Program-made: the position numbers and the translations under genes
In this document: piece after piece, positions 9,063 to 16,326 of the stretch
How positions within the stretch are numbered: position 1 is the first letter of the stretch
Layout: each line of letters opens with the position of its first letter
DNA from: Meiothermus sp.
Lineage (GTDB): Bacteria; Deinococcota; Deinococci; Deinococcales; Thermaceae
DNA: 36,735 nt
Direction of reading: 5' to 3'
Assembly: GCF_025056915.1 (NCBI RefSeq)
Contig: NZ_JANWVH010000022.1
Span: forward strand, 1 to 36,735
Notes under the pieces: model-generated
What the model saw: the letters and a program-made list of their open reading frames with translations, nothing else
Told to the model about the DNA's origin: nothing
Databases searched by the model: none

Positions 9063-9533
9063 TCAGGAATTCCGCTTCAGGCCTGCTTCCAGCGCTTCGA
9101 GTAGGATGTAAAGCTGCTCGAGCTTGCGCCTGCCCAGAATTCGCTCGATCTCGGCATAGACGGCCACAATTTCGGGTTTGATCTGCTCGACCAGGGCCTG
9201 CGCTTCACCGGTCAGGGCCACCAGGATGCTGCGGCCATCGGCCCGGTTGGCTTTGCGAACGATGAGCCCCCGCTGCTCCATGCGTTTGAGGATGCCGCTC
9301 ATGCTGGGGGGCAGAATCTGACACTGCTCGGCCAGGAGGGATACCTCCAGCCCTTCCCGGCCATCCAGCGCCCGCAGGATGCGCCACTGCTGCTCGGTCA
9401 GGCCATGCCGCGAGAGCACCTCCCGGAAGCGCTGCACCACGGCCTCACGGGTACGGAGCAGGGCCATGGGCAGCGAGTGCGTCAGATCGCGCAGGAGCGG
9501 GCTCGAGGGGGCTTTGGGGAGGGTGGAGGCCAT
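9063..9533 (-). CDS. hpaR: MarR-family repressor of homoprotocatechuate degradation
   Basis: A 156-residue winged-helix regulator. The segment ALLRTREAVVQRFREVLSRHGLTEQQWRILRALDGREGLEVSLLAEQCQILPPSMSGILKRME (in residues 24-88) carries the HpaR-type core LTEQQWRILRAL and the recognition helix ILPPSMSGILKRMEQRGLI. HpaR proteins repress hpa genes and are released by 4-hydroxyphenylacetate or homoprotocatechuate in enteric bacteria. The gene is divergent from the hpa operon, as expected, with a shared 124-bp control region holding palindromes. TACAAT (9555-9560) on the minus strand is a plausible -10 box, giving a short 5' leader. Confidence 0.9.
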   Translation of the reverse strand: MASTLPKAPSSPLLRDLTHSLPMALLRTREAVVQRFREVLSRHGLTEQQWRILRALDGREGLEVSLLAEQCQILPPSMSGILKRMEQRGLIVRKANRADGRSILVALTGEAQALVEQIKPEIVAVYAEIERILGRRKLEQLYILLEALEAGLKRNS

Positions 9534-9551
9534 AGCGTTGGGGTTGCGGGG

Positions 9552-9603
9552 ACAATTGTACCTGGGCTTGCAAACTGGGCCAGAGTTTTACTTAATATAT
9601 TAA
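9552..9603. promoter_or_regulatory. hpaR-hpa control region: candidate HpaR operators
   Basis: The perfect 12-bp palindrome TTAATATATTAA (9592-9603) sits just upstream of TATCTT (9605-9610), a candidate -10 of the hpa operon. A second palindrome, ACAATTGT (9552-9559), overlaps the candidate hpaR -10 box TACAAT. Their A/T-rich symmetry and placement fit a MarR-family operator pair that represses both directions. Assignment to HpaR is inference. Confidence 0.6.
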
Positions 9604-9657
9604 CTATCTTAAGCCGGACGATAAGCAAGCTGGGCTACACACCCGCAAAGGAGTGCA

Positions 9658-10599
9658 ATGGTCGAGTTCAAAGGCAGCATCGTACCCCTGGTCACACCGT
9701 TCAAAAACGGCGCAATTGACGAGGCCGCCCTCGAGCGGCTCATCGAACGGCAAATTGAGGCCGGTTCCCACGCCCTGAGCGTAGGCGGCACCACCGGCGA
9801 GCCCGGCACCCTGAGCCTGGAGGAGCGCAAGCACCTCATCGAGCTGGCCCTCCGCTTCATCCGGGGCCGCGTGCCGCTCCTGGCCGGCACCGGCACCCTG
9901 CGCCTCGACGAGACCCTGGAAATCACCCGGGCTGCCCAGAAGATGGGGGCAGCGGGCGCGCTGGTCATTACCCCCTATTACATCAAGCCCAACCAGGAGG
10001 GGCTCTACCGCTTTTTCGGCCAGGTGGCCCAGGCGGTGCCCGAGATGCCCATCGTCCTTTACAACATTCCGGGGCGAGCGGGCATCGAGATCAGGATTGA
10101 GACCGTGGCCCGGCTGCGGCGCGACTTCAAGAACGTGGTGGGCCTCAAGCACTCCTCCAAGGATGTGGAGTACGTCTCGGAGCTGTTGCGCCGGGTGGGG
10201 CGGGACTTCAAGGTGTATTGTGGCCTCGAGGCCCTCACCTTCCCCATGATGTGCGTGGGCGCAGTGGGCACCATTGCTGCTACGGCCAACTGGCTGCCCA
10301 AAGAGACCGCCCAGATGTGCCAGCTCACCCTGGAGGGCCGCTACAAAGAGGCCCTCGAGCTTCACTACTACGGCCTCGAGGCCAACGACGCGGTCTTCTG
10401 GGACACCAACCCCATCCCCCTCAAAACCGTGCTGTCCTGGATGGGCCTGTGCGAAAAGGAGTGGCGCGAGCCTTTGGGCCCCACCACCCCCGAGATTGAG
10501 GCCCGCCTGCGCCGCATGGCCGAGTCCTATGGCCTGGTTCCAGCCCAGACGGGCCACCCCCCGGTGCTGCCCGACCCCGCCGGGAAACAATATGTGTAA
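9658..10599 (+). CDS. DapA-family aldolase, likely 2,4-dihydroxyhept-2-ene-1,7-dioate aldolase (HpaI function)
   Basis: A 313-residue class I aldolase of the dihydrodipicolinate synthase family. Features include GGTTGEPGTLS (43-53), YNIPGR (135-140) and the Schiff-base lysine K164 in VGLKHSSKD. Being first in an hpa operon that lacks the class II HpaI, it most likely cleaves the last pathway intermediate to pyruvate and succinic semialdehyde. This matches the family recognised as HpaI-not-DapA (TIGR02313), whose substrate differs from the DapA reaction intermediate mainly by lacking an amino group. A lysine-biosynthetic DapA role is less likely, given the operon and the ~20-residue longer C-terminus. 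A good Shine-Dalgarno (aaaggagtgca) precedes the ATG. Confidence 0.85.
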   Translation: MVEFKGSIVPLVTPFKNGAIDEAALERLIERQIEAGSHALSVGGTTGEPGTLSLEERKHLIELALRFIRGRVPLLAGTGTLRLDETLEITRAAQKMGAAGALVITPYYIKPNQEGLYRFFGQVAQAVPEMPIVLYNIPGRAGIEIRIETVARLRRDFKNVVGLKHSSKDVEYVSELLRRVGRDFKVYCGLEALTFPMMCVGAVGTIAATANWLPKETAQMCQLTLEGRYKEALELHYYGLEANDAVFWDTNPIPLKTVLSWMGLCEKEWREPLGPTTPEIEARLRRMAESYGLVPAQTGHPPVLPDPAGKQYV

Positions 10600-10680
10600 A
10601 ACACAGAAAGCCAAAAGCCTGGAGCCCAAAGCGGGCTTTTCTGCACTGGCCTTCAGCCTTCCGCCTTCAGCCTTCGACCT
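10600..10680. repeat. Spacer with a small hairpin and reiterated 'ccttcagcctt' words
   Basis: AGCCC-AAAGC-GGGCTTTT (10626-10642) can form a short stem with a T-run, in alternation with a longer AAAAGCC/GGCTTTT pairing. It may reduce transcription between the aldolase gene and hpaG. The segment 10651-10679 is made of repeats of ccttcagcctt / ccgccttcagccttcg that run up to the hpaG ATG and leave no Shine-Dalgarno. Confidence 0.5.
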
Positions 10681-11475
10681 ATGAAACTCGCTCGTTTCTT
10701 CTCCAGAGGCCGCCTGCTGCAAGGGCATCTGCAGGACGGCCTGTTAATTGACCATGCTGGCGAAGCCCACCACCCCGAGGCGGTGGTCTGGCAGCTTCCG
10801 GTGCAGCCCGGCAAGGTGCTGGCTTTGGCGCTCAACTTTGCCGAGCACGCCGAGGAGTTCGGCCTGCGCAAACCCAGCGAGCCGGCCCTCTTCTGGAAGC
10901 CCAACACCAGCCTGCTGCCCCACAAGGGCACGGTCATCTACCCCCAGGGGGCCCGCTTCATGCACTTCGAGTGCGAGCTGGCGGTCATCCTGGGGCGCAA
11001 CGCCCGGCGGGTCAGGGCCAAGGACGCCCTCAACTACGTGGGCGGCTACACCATCGCCAACGACCTGGTGGTGCGCGACTACGTCTCCAACACCTTCCGC
11101 CCGCCCATCCGGGGCAAGGGCTGGGACACCTTCGGCCCGCTGGGGCCTTACTACGTGACCGCCGACGAGGTACCCGACCCCCACAACCTAAAAATGCGGG
11201 CCTATGTGAACGGCGAGCTGCGCCAGGAGGCCACCACCCAGGGCATGATTTTTTCGATTCCCGAGGTGATTGAGTTCATCTCGAGGTTCATGACCCTGGA
11301 GGCCGGGGACGTCATTTTGACCGGCACCCCCAGGGGCATCTCGCAGGTGCATCCCGGCGATGTGATGCGGATGGAGATTGAGGGGCTGGGCGCGCTGGAG
11401 AACCCCATCGAGTGGGAAACCGACGAGGCCCCGCCCGTGCTTTCGGAAGAGGGAGACCGTTCGGTGGTGCTATGA
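10681..11475 (+). CDS. hpaG: Fumarylacetoacetate-hydrolase-family HpaG: 2-hydroxyhepta-2,4-diene-1,7-dioate isomerase / OPET decarboxylase
   Basis: A 264-residue single-domain FAH-family enzyme. In homoprotocatechuate breakdown HpaG decarboxylates 5-oxopent-3-ene-1,2,5-tricarboxylate and isomerises the product. The FAH core is visible: KVLALALNFAEHAEEFG (45-61), metal-binding acidic residues in HFECELAVILGR (~95-106) and NDLVVRD (~126-132), and GDVILTGTPRGIS (~213-225). E. coli HpaG is a fusion of two such domains (HpaG1/HpaG2); here only one copy exists, so it may do both steps or a partner lies elsewhere. Its TGA overlaps the hpaE ATG (ATGA), giving translational coupling. Confidence 0.88.
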   Translation: MKLARFFSRGRLLQGHLQDGLLIDHAGEAHHPEAVVWQLPVQPGKVLALALNFAEHAEEFGLRKPSEPALFWKPNTSLLPHKGTVIYPQGARFMHFECELAVILGRNARRVRAKDALNYVGGYTIANDLVVRDYVSNTFRPPIRGKGWDTFGPLGPYYVTADEVPDPHNLKMRAYVNGELRQEATTQGMIFSIPEVIEFISRFMTLEAGDVILTGTPRGISQVHPGDVMRMEIEGLGALENPIEWETDEAPPVLSEEGDRSVVL

Positions 11476-12989
11476 AAGTATCGGAGAAAACCCAGGCCAT
11501 CAGCCCCGCGTTCATCGCCCAGGTGCGACAGAAGATTGCCGCCCAGACCGTAGAGCACTTCATTGAGGGCCGGTTCCAGCCGGGGGTGCGGGGGGAGTTG
11601 TTCGAGAGCCTCGACCCCTCCAACAACCAGGTGCTGGCCCGGGCCTACCGGGGCCACGCTGAGGACGTGGACAAAGCCGCCCGGGCCGCCAAGAAAGCCT
11701 TTGAGCGGTGGAAGCTGAACGCCAGAGCCCGCAAGAAATACCTGCTCAAAATGGCCGAGGTGCTGGAGAAGCACGGCGACGAGCTGGCCGTGATGGAGTG
11801 CCTGGACGCGGGGCAGCCCTTGCGGATTGTGCGGGCCCAGGTGGCGCGGGCCGCCGAGAACTTTAGCTTTTATGCCGAGTGGGCCGAGCGGGCCATGGAC
11901 GGACAGAGCTTCCCGGTAGACGGGGAGTGGCTCAACTACTCGGTGCGGGTGCCGGTAGGGGTTTGCGGCATCATCACCCCCTGGAACGCCCCCATGATGC
12001 TCTCCACCTGGCGCATTGCCCCCGCGCTGGCCTTCGGCAATACGGTGGTGCTGAAGCCCGCCGAGTGGTCGCCCCTGACCGCCTGGAAGCTGGCCGAAAT
12101 CGCGCAGGAGGCCGACCTGCCGCCAGGGGTGTTCAACGTGGTGCAGGGCTTCGGCGAGGAGGCCGGCGACGCGGTGGTGCGCCACCCCGATATCCCCCTG
12201 ATTGCCTTCACCGGCGAGACCACCACCGGCGCCCTCATCACCCGCAACAGCGCCGAGCACCTCAAGCGGCTCTCCCTCGAGCTAGGCGGCAAATCCCCCG
12301 CCCTCATCTTCGAGGACGCCGACCTCGAGCGGGCCCTAGACGCCACCATCTTCCAGATTTACAGCTTCAACGGCGAGCGCTGCACCGCCAACAGCCGCGC
12401 TTTAGTGCAGGAGAGCATCTTCGAGGCGTTCGTAGAGCGGGTGGCCGAGCGGGCCGCGCGGGTGCGGGTGGGGCATCCTCTCGAGCCCGAGACCGAGGTA
12501 GGCCCCCTGATTCACCCCGAGCACCTGAAGCGGGTGCTGGGCTACGTGGAAATCGGCAAGCAGGAGTCGCAGCACATCTTTGGCGGCGAGCAGGTGGGCA
12601 CCGAGGGCAACTACGTGCGGCCTGGGCTGTTTGTGGCCGAGAACCACCACCGCATCGCCCAGGAGGAGATTTTTGGCCCCATCCTGACGGTTATTCCCTT
12701 CAAGGACGAGGCCGACGCCCTGCAAAAAGCCAACGACTCCAGGTACGGCCTGGCCTCCTACGTCTGGACGCGGGACGTCGCGCGGGCGCACCGCCTGGCG
12801 CTTTACCTGGAGGCCGGCATGACCTGGATCAACTCGCACAACGTGCGCCACCTGCCCACGCCCTTTGGCGGGGTCAAGATGAGCGGCACCCACCGCGAGG
12901 GCGGAGCGCACAGCCTGGAGTTCTACACCGAGCTCAAGCACATTGCCCTACCGCTCACCGAGCACCCGATTCCGAAGTTCGGACGCTAA
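11472..12989 (+). CDS. hpaE: 5-carboxymethyl-2-hydroxymuconate semialdehyde dehydrogenase
   Basis: A 505-residue NAD-dependent aldehyde dehydrogenase that oxidises the ring-cleavage semialdehyde to 5-carboxymethyl-2-hydroxymuconate. Catalytic residues are E270 in LELGGKSP and C304 in GERCTANSR, 34 apart as in the ALDH superfamily; the oxyanion-hole region ITPWNAP and the NAD region VLKPAEWSPL are present. ADRP-like C-terminal features include PFGGVKMSGTHREGG. The start at 11472 overlaps the hpaG stop and gives the expected N-terminus; the frame is open further upstream inside hpaG but is not homologous there. hpaB follows 12 bp later. Confidence 0.93.
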   Translation: MKVSEKTQAISPAFIAQVRQKIAAQTVEHFIEGRFQPGVRGELFESLDPSNNQVLARAYRGHAEDVDKAARAAKKAFERWKLNARARKKYLLKMAEVLEKHGDELAVMECLDAGQPLRIVRAQVARAAENFSFYAEWAERAMDGQSFPVDGEWLNYSVRVPVGVCGIITPWNAPMMLSTWRIAPALAFGNTVVLKPAEWSPLTAWKLAEIAQEADLPPGVFNVVQGFGEEAGDAVVRHPDIPLIAFTGETTTGALITRNSAEHLKRLSLELGGKSPALIFEDADLERALDATIFQIYSFNGERCTANSRALVQESIFEAFVERVAERAARVRVGHPLEPETEVGPLIHPEHLKRVLGYVEIGKQESQHIFGGEQVGTEGNYVRPGLFVAENHHRIAQEEIFGPILTVIPFKDEADALQKANDSRYGLASYVWTRDVARAHRLALYLEAGMTWINSHNVRHLPTPFGGVKMSGTHREGGAHSLEFYTELKHIALPLTEHPIPKFGR

Positions 12990-13001
12990 GGAGGAGACCC
13001 C

Positions 13002-14459
13002 ATGGCACGCACCGGCAATGCCTACCTGGAAGCCCTCAGGAAGAACCCTCCCAACCTCTGGTACAAGGGCCAGAGGGTCGAAGACCCCACCACCCACCCG
13101 GTCTTCAAGGGCATCACCCACGCGCTGGCCCGTCTGTACGACATGCAGCACGACCCACGCCACCGCGAGACCCTCACCTACGAACAAAACGGCCAGCGCT
13201 ACGCCATGAGCCTGCTACCGGCCAAAACCCCCGAAGACCTCTCCCGGCGCAGCGCCGCCTATAAGCTCTGGGCCGACGCCAACCTGGGCATGATGGGCCG
13301 CTCTCCGGACTACCTGAATGCAGTGCTGATGGCCTTTGAGCAGAGCGCCGAGTTTTTTGGCCCCTACGCCGACAACGTGCGCCGCTACGTGCAGCACGTG
13401 CGCGAGCACGACCTCTCCACCACCCACTGCCTGACCAACCCCCAGGTCAACCGGGCCAAGAGCAACCTCGAGCAGCCCGACCCCTACATTCCCCTGGGCG
13501 TGGTGAGCGAGAGCGAGGAGGGCATCGTGGTGCGGGGGGCCCGGATGCTCTCCACCCTGCCCACCGCCGACGAGCTGTTGGTCTTCCCCTCTACCCTGCT
13601 CAAGGAAGGGCCGGGGGCCGACAAATACGCGGTGGCCTTCGCCATTCCCACCAACACCCCGGGCCTTCACTTCATCAGCCGCGAGAGCATGGCCCTAGGC
13701 GAGAGCGCCTACGACTACCCCCTGAGCAGCCGCCTCGAGGAGATGGACTGCCTGACGGTCTTCGACGATGTCTTCGTGCCGTGGGAGCGGGTCTTCATCT
13801 ACAAAGACCTGGCCCGCTGCAACACGGCCTACGCCGAGACCGGGGCCCTGATGCACATGGCCCATCAGGTGGTGGTGCTCAAGAACGCCAAGACCGAGGC
13901 CTTTTTGGGGCTGGTCTCGCTGTTGGGCGAGACCATCGGGGCCGACACCTTCCCCCACGTGCAGGAGAAGATTGCCGAGGTGATTGTCTACCTCGAGGCC
14001 ATGAAAGGCTTCTGGGCCCGCGCCGAGCGGGACGCCAGGCCCAACAAGTACGGCCTCTTGTGTCCCGACCGGGGGGCCATTGACGGGGCCCGCAACCTCT
14101 ACCCCAGGCTTTACCCCCGCATCAACGAGATTGTCCAGCAGATTGGGGCCTCCGGCATGATTACCCTCCCCTCCGAGGCCGACCTCGACTCGCCGGTGGG
14201 GCCTTACATCGAAAAGTTCCTGCAATCCGCCACCCTGCCCGCCCGGGAGCGCGTGCAGCTGTTCCGCCTGGCCTGGGACATGACCACCAGCGGCTTCGGC
14301 GCACGCCAGACCCTGTACGAACGCTTCTTCTTTGGCGATCCGGTGCGCATGTACCAGACCCTCTTCAGCGTCTACGACAAAGAACCGTACAAAGAGCGCA
14401 TCAAGGAGTTTCTGGGCTGGAAAGAACAGGCCCAGCCAGAGGTGGTGGCCGGCGACTAG
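13002..14459 (+). CDS. hpaB: 4-hydroxyphenylacetate 3-monooxygenase, oxygenase component
   Basis: A 485-residue FADH2-dependent hydroxylase that converts 4-hydroxyphenylacetate to 3,4-dihydroxyphenylacetate (homoprotocatechuate). The length and sequence resemble the HpaB of Thermus thermophilus, whose structure is known. Typical stretches are NPPNLWYKGQRVEDPTTHP near the N-terminus, STTHCLTNPQVNRAK (~139-153), LGVVSESEEGIVVRGARMLSTLPT and the FDDVFVPWERVFIY acyl-CoA-dehydrogenase-fold segment. A strong Shine-Dalgarno (aaggaggagacccc) precedes the ATG. It needs reduced flavin from HpaC, encoded next. Confidence 0.96.
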   Translation: MARTGNAYLEALRKNPPNLWYKGQRVEDPTTHPVFKGITHALARLYDMQHDPRHRETLTYEQNGQRYAMSLLPAKTPEDLSRRSAAYKLWADANLGMMGRSPDYLNAVLMAFEQSAEFFGPYADNVRRYVQHVREHDLSTTHCLTNPQVNRAKSNLEQPDPYIPLGVVSESEEGIVVRGARMLSTLPTADELLVFPSTLLKEGPGADKYAVAFAIPTNTPGLHFISRESMALGESAYDYPLSSRLEEMDCLTVFDDVFVPWERVFIYKDLARCNTAYAETGALMHMAHQVVVLKNAKTEAFLGLVSLLGETIGADTFPHVQEKIAEVIVYLEAMKGFWARAERDARPNKYGLLCPDRGAIDGARNLYPRLYPRINEIVQQIGASGMITLPSEADLDSPVGPYIEKFLQSATLPARERVQLFRLAWDMTTSGFGARQTLYERFFFGDPVRMYQTLFSVYDKEPYKERIKEFLGWKEQAQPEVVAGD

Positions 14460-14484
14460 GGCACCCGGCAGCCCACAGACCTCC

Positions 14485-14958
14485 ATGAATACCACTGAAC
14501 CCACCCTTTCAGACCAGCTTCGCCAGGTGATGAGCTGCTGGCCCAGCGGGGTCACGGTCATTGCGGCCCACCACGCCGGCGAGACCCGCGGCATGACGGC
14601 CAGCAGCTTCACCAGCGTGAGCCTCGAGCCCCCCCTGATCCTGGTCTGCATCAACGAGAACACCCAGCTCTGGCCCCTCCTGGAAAAAGCCGGGCGGTTT
14701 AGCGTGAACCTGCTGGCCGAGGGCCACGAACACACCTCGGCCCATTTTGCGGGGCGTCCCATTGAGGGCTATGACCCCCTCTCGCGGGGGGAAAGCCCCA
14801 CCCTCGAGGGCGCTCTGGCCACGCTTCACTGCCAGACCTGGGCGGTTTATCCGGGCGGCACCCACAAGATTGTGGTGGGCAAAGTCGAACAGGTGACGCT
14901 GGGCGAGTCCAACCGCCCGCTCCTTTACTGGAACCGGGGCTACCGGCAGTTGCCGTAG
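14485..14958 (+). CDS. hpaC: 4-hydroxyphenylacetate 3-monooxygenase, flavin reductase component
   Basis: A 157-residue NAD(P)H:flavin reductase that supplies FADH2 to HpaB. The flavin reductase-like split-barrel motifs are visible: MSCWPSGVTVIAA, GMTASSFTSVSLEPPLILVCIN (~36-57) and RFSVNLLAEGHE. The C-terminal LYWNRGYRQL is common in the family. The start at 14485 gives the expected length; no clear Shine-Dalgarno is seen, so it may depend on coupling or leaderless-type initiation. It lies 25 bp after hpaB. Confidence 0.92.
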   Translation: MNTTEPTLSDQLRQVMSCWPSGVTVIAAHHAGETRGMTASSFTSVSLEPPLILVCINENTQLWPLLEKAGRFSVNLLAEGHEHTSAHFAGRPIEGYDPLSRGESPTLEGALATLHCQTWAVYPGGTHKIVVGKVEQVTLGESNRPLLYWNRGYRQLP

Positions 14959-15002
14959 CTTGGAGCGCAAGACCCTTCTCCTTCAGCATGATTCCTTTTA
15001 TC

Positions 15003-15034
15003 TCTCCTGCGACCTGGGACTTGCGACCTTTCGG
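15003..15034. repeat. Reiterated 'tgcgacct' spacer before hpaD
   Basis: Two near copies of gcgacct (tgcgacctgggacttgcgacc) fill the hpaC-hpaD gap just before the Shine-Dalgarno of hpaD (ggggtga). This is a non-coding, low-complexity spacer like those at 2515-2590 and 10651-10679. Confidence 0.5.
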
Positions 15035-15044
15035 GGGTGAAACC

Positions 15045-16016
15045 ATGAACCAGATTCCCAACATCGTTCGTATTGGCCACGGGGTGTTTTATGTAACCGA
15101 CCTCGAGCGCTCGCGCCACTTCTATGTGGACTTGCTGGGCCTGAATGTGCTGCACGAAAACCCCGGCGCCCTCTACCTGCGCGGCACCGAAGACCGCGAG
15201 TGGACACTCAAGCTCGAGCTGGCCCCCGAGGCCGGCATCAAGCACCTGGCCTACCGGGTGGCCGGTGAGCTTGACTTGCAGTTGCTGGTCGAGCTGGCCC
15301 AGGCCCTGGGGCTGCCCTACCGCTGGGAGTCCGAACAAGACCGCCCCAAGCTGCTCCGCCTCCAGGACCCCTTCGGGGTGCCGCTGGCCTTCTACGCCGA
15401 AAGCCAGAAGTACCCCTGGCTTTTGCAGCGCTACGACCTGCACAAAGGGCCTGGCATCCAGCGCATTGACCACATCAACGTGATGAGCCCCCAGGTCGAG
15501 GCCATGACCCGCTGGTACATGGACAGGCTGGCCTTCCGGTTGTCGGAGTACACCGAGGGCGACGATGGCCGAATCTGGGCGTCCTGGATTCACCGCAAGG
15601 GCAACGTCCACGACCTGGCCCTCACCAACGGCACCGGCCCCCGCCTGCACCACTTTGCCTACTGGATGCCCGATGCCATGAGCATCATCAAGGCCTGCGA
15701 CATCCTGGCCGGTGCCCGACAGACCGAGGCCATCGAGCGAGGGCCGGGCCGGCACGGGGTTTCCAACGCCTTTTTCCTGTATCTGCGTGACCCCGACGGG
15801 CACCGCATCGAGCTCTACACCTCCGACTATTCCACTGTGGACCCCGACTTTGAGCCCATCCGCTGGAGCCTCAACGACCCCCGCCGCCAGACCCTGTGGG
15901 GCGCCAAGACCCCCAAGAGCTGGTTCCTGGAGGGTTCGCTCCTGGAAGCCTTTGAGGGCGGCTGGGTGCCGACCCAGGAGTCTGAACTGCAAGGGCTGCC
16001 GGTTCACGTAATCTGA
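15045..16016 (+). CDS. hpaD: 3,4-dihydroxyphenylacetate 2,3-dioxygenase (extradiol, vicinal oxygen chelate type)
   Basis: A 323-residue ring-cleaving dioxygenase that opens homoprotocatechuate to 5-carboxymethyl-2-hydroxymuconate semialdehyde. Two glyoxalase/VOC domains are visible: the first starts at IGHGVFYVTDLERSRHFY, and the second, catalytic one has the metal ligands H143 (RIDHINVM), H202 or H203 (LHHFAYW) and E256 (RIELYTSDY). This two-histidine-one-carboxylate set with the type I fold matches the Fe or Mn homoprotocatechuate dioxygenases of Gram-positive bacteria and Thermus, and differs from the LigB-type HpaD of E. coli. The chosen ATG has ggggtga upstream. Last gene of the hpa operon. 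Confidence 0.94.
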   Translation: MNQIPNIVRIGHGVFYVTDLERSRHFYVDLLGLNVLHENPGALYLRGTEDREWTLKLELAPEAGIKHLAYRVAGELDLQLLVELAQALGLPYRWESEQDRPKLLRLQDPFGVPLAFYAESQKYPWLLQRYDLHKGPGIQRIDHINVMSPQVEAMTRWYMDRLAFRLSEYTEGDDGRIWASWIHRKGNVHDLALTNGTGPRLHHFAYWMPDAMSIIKACDILAGARQTEAIERGPGRHGVSNAFFLYLRDPDGHRIELYTSDYSTVDPDFEPIRWSLNDPRRQTLWGAKTPKSWFLEGSLLEAFEGGWVPTQESELQGLPVHVI

Positions 16017-16241
16017 CCCCGTACAAATTGGGGCCACTTTATGGACAGACACCCCTGCACACTGGTCACAATCCCCATTAGGGCTACAGCACAAGGTTTA
16101 GGTGGGAGCACGGTTCCTGCACCCGCCGCAGGGGCCAGGAGGGCTAAAATGGCCCGCTCCAGATTCGGCAATCCTCCGCTTTACGGCGGCCCCGTGGTGT
16201 GTGTGTACCGATGTCCAGGTGAAAAACCTTAGTTTGGAGGC
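16017..16241. other. Non-coding spacer between the hpa and paa operons
   Basis: 225 bp without a convincing gene. CCCC-gtacaaatt-GGGG right after hpaD (16017-16033) could be a weak stem. The stretch from 16030 (ggccactttatggacagac) is less GC-rich than its surroundings and has no clear function. It may be an old insertion remnant, but no transposase or terminal repeats are visible. Confidence 0.4.
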
Positions 16242-16270
16242 TTGACAACGAAAAAATCTGCCATTAGACT
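16242..16270 (+). promoter_or_regulatory. Promoter of the paaH-liv-paa operon
   Basis: TTGACA (16242-16247), exactly 17 nt, TAGACT (16265-16270). The -35 box is a perfect sigma-70/sigma-A consensus. Transcription should start near 16277, about 50 nt before paaH, so this gene has a real leader, with the PaaR-type operator inside it. Confidence 0.8.
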
Positions 16271-16291
16271 TACGCCCAACACAAAGTTAAA

Positions 16292-16305
16292 CAAACGACT
16301 GTTTG
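16292..16305 (+). promoter_or_regulatory. PaaR-type operator (TetR family)
   Basis: CAAACGACTGTTTG matches the Thermus PaaR consensus as I recall it (CNAACGNNCGTTNG) at all fixed positions but one, and is nearly palindromic. It lies about +15 to +28 from the predicted start site, where a bound repressor would block transcription. PaaR releases DNA on binding phenylacetyl-CoA. No paaR gene is in this window. Confidence 0.72.
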
Positions 16306-16326
16306 TTTGTTTTTAGGGGAGGCTGG

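Noticed and set aside
9658-10599. Lysine-biosynthetic dapA
   Set aside because: The protein is of the DapA family, but it heads an hpa operon lacking hpaI, and a DapA-derived HpaI-function family is known; the catabolic role is preferred.
11879-13264. 461-codon plus-strand frame overlapping hpaE and hpaB
   Set aside because: Out-of-frame reading of two well-identified genes, with Arg/Pro/Gly-rich content typical of a shadow.
16030-16240. Possible insertion-sequence remnant in the hpa-paa spacer
   Set aside because: No terminal inverted repeats, target duplication or transposase fragment could be shown; kept only as unexplained spacer.
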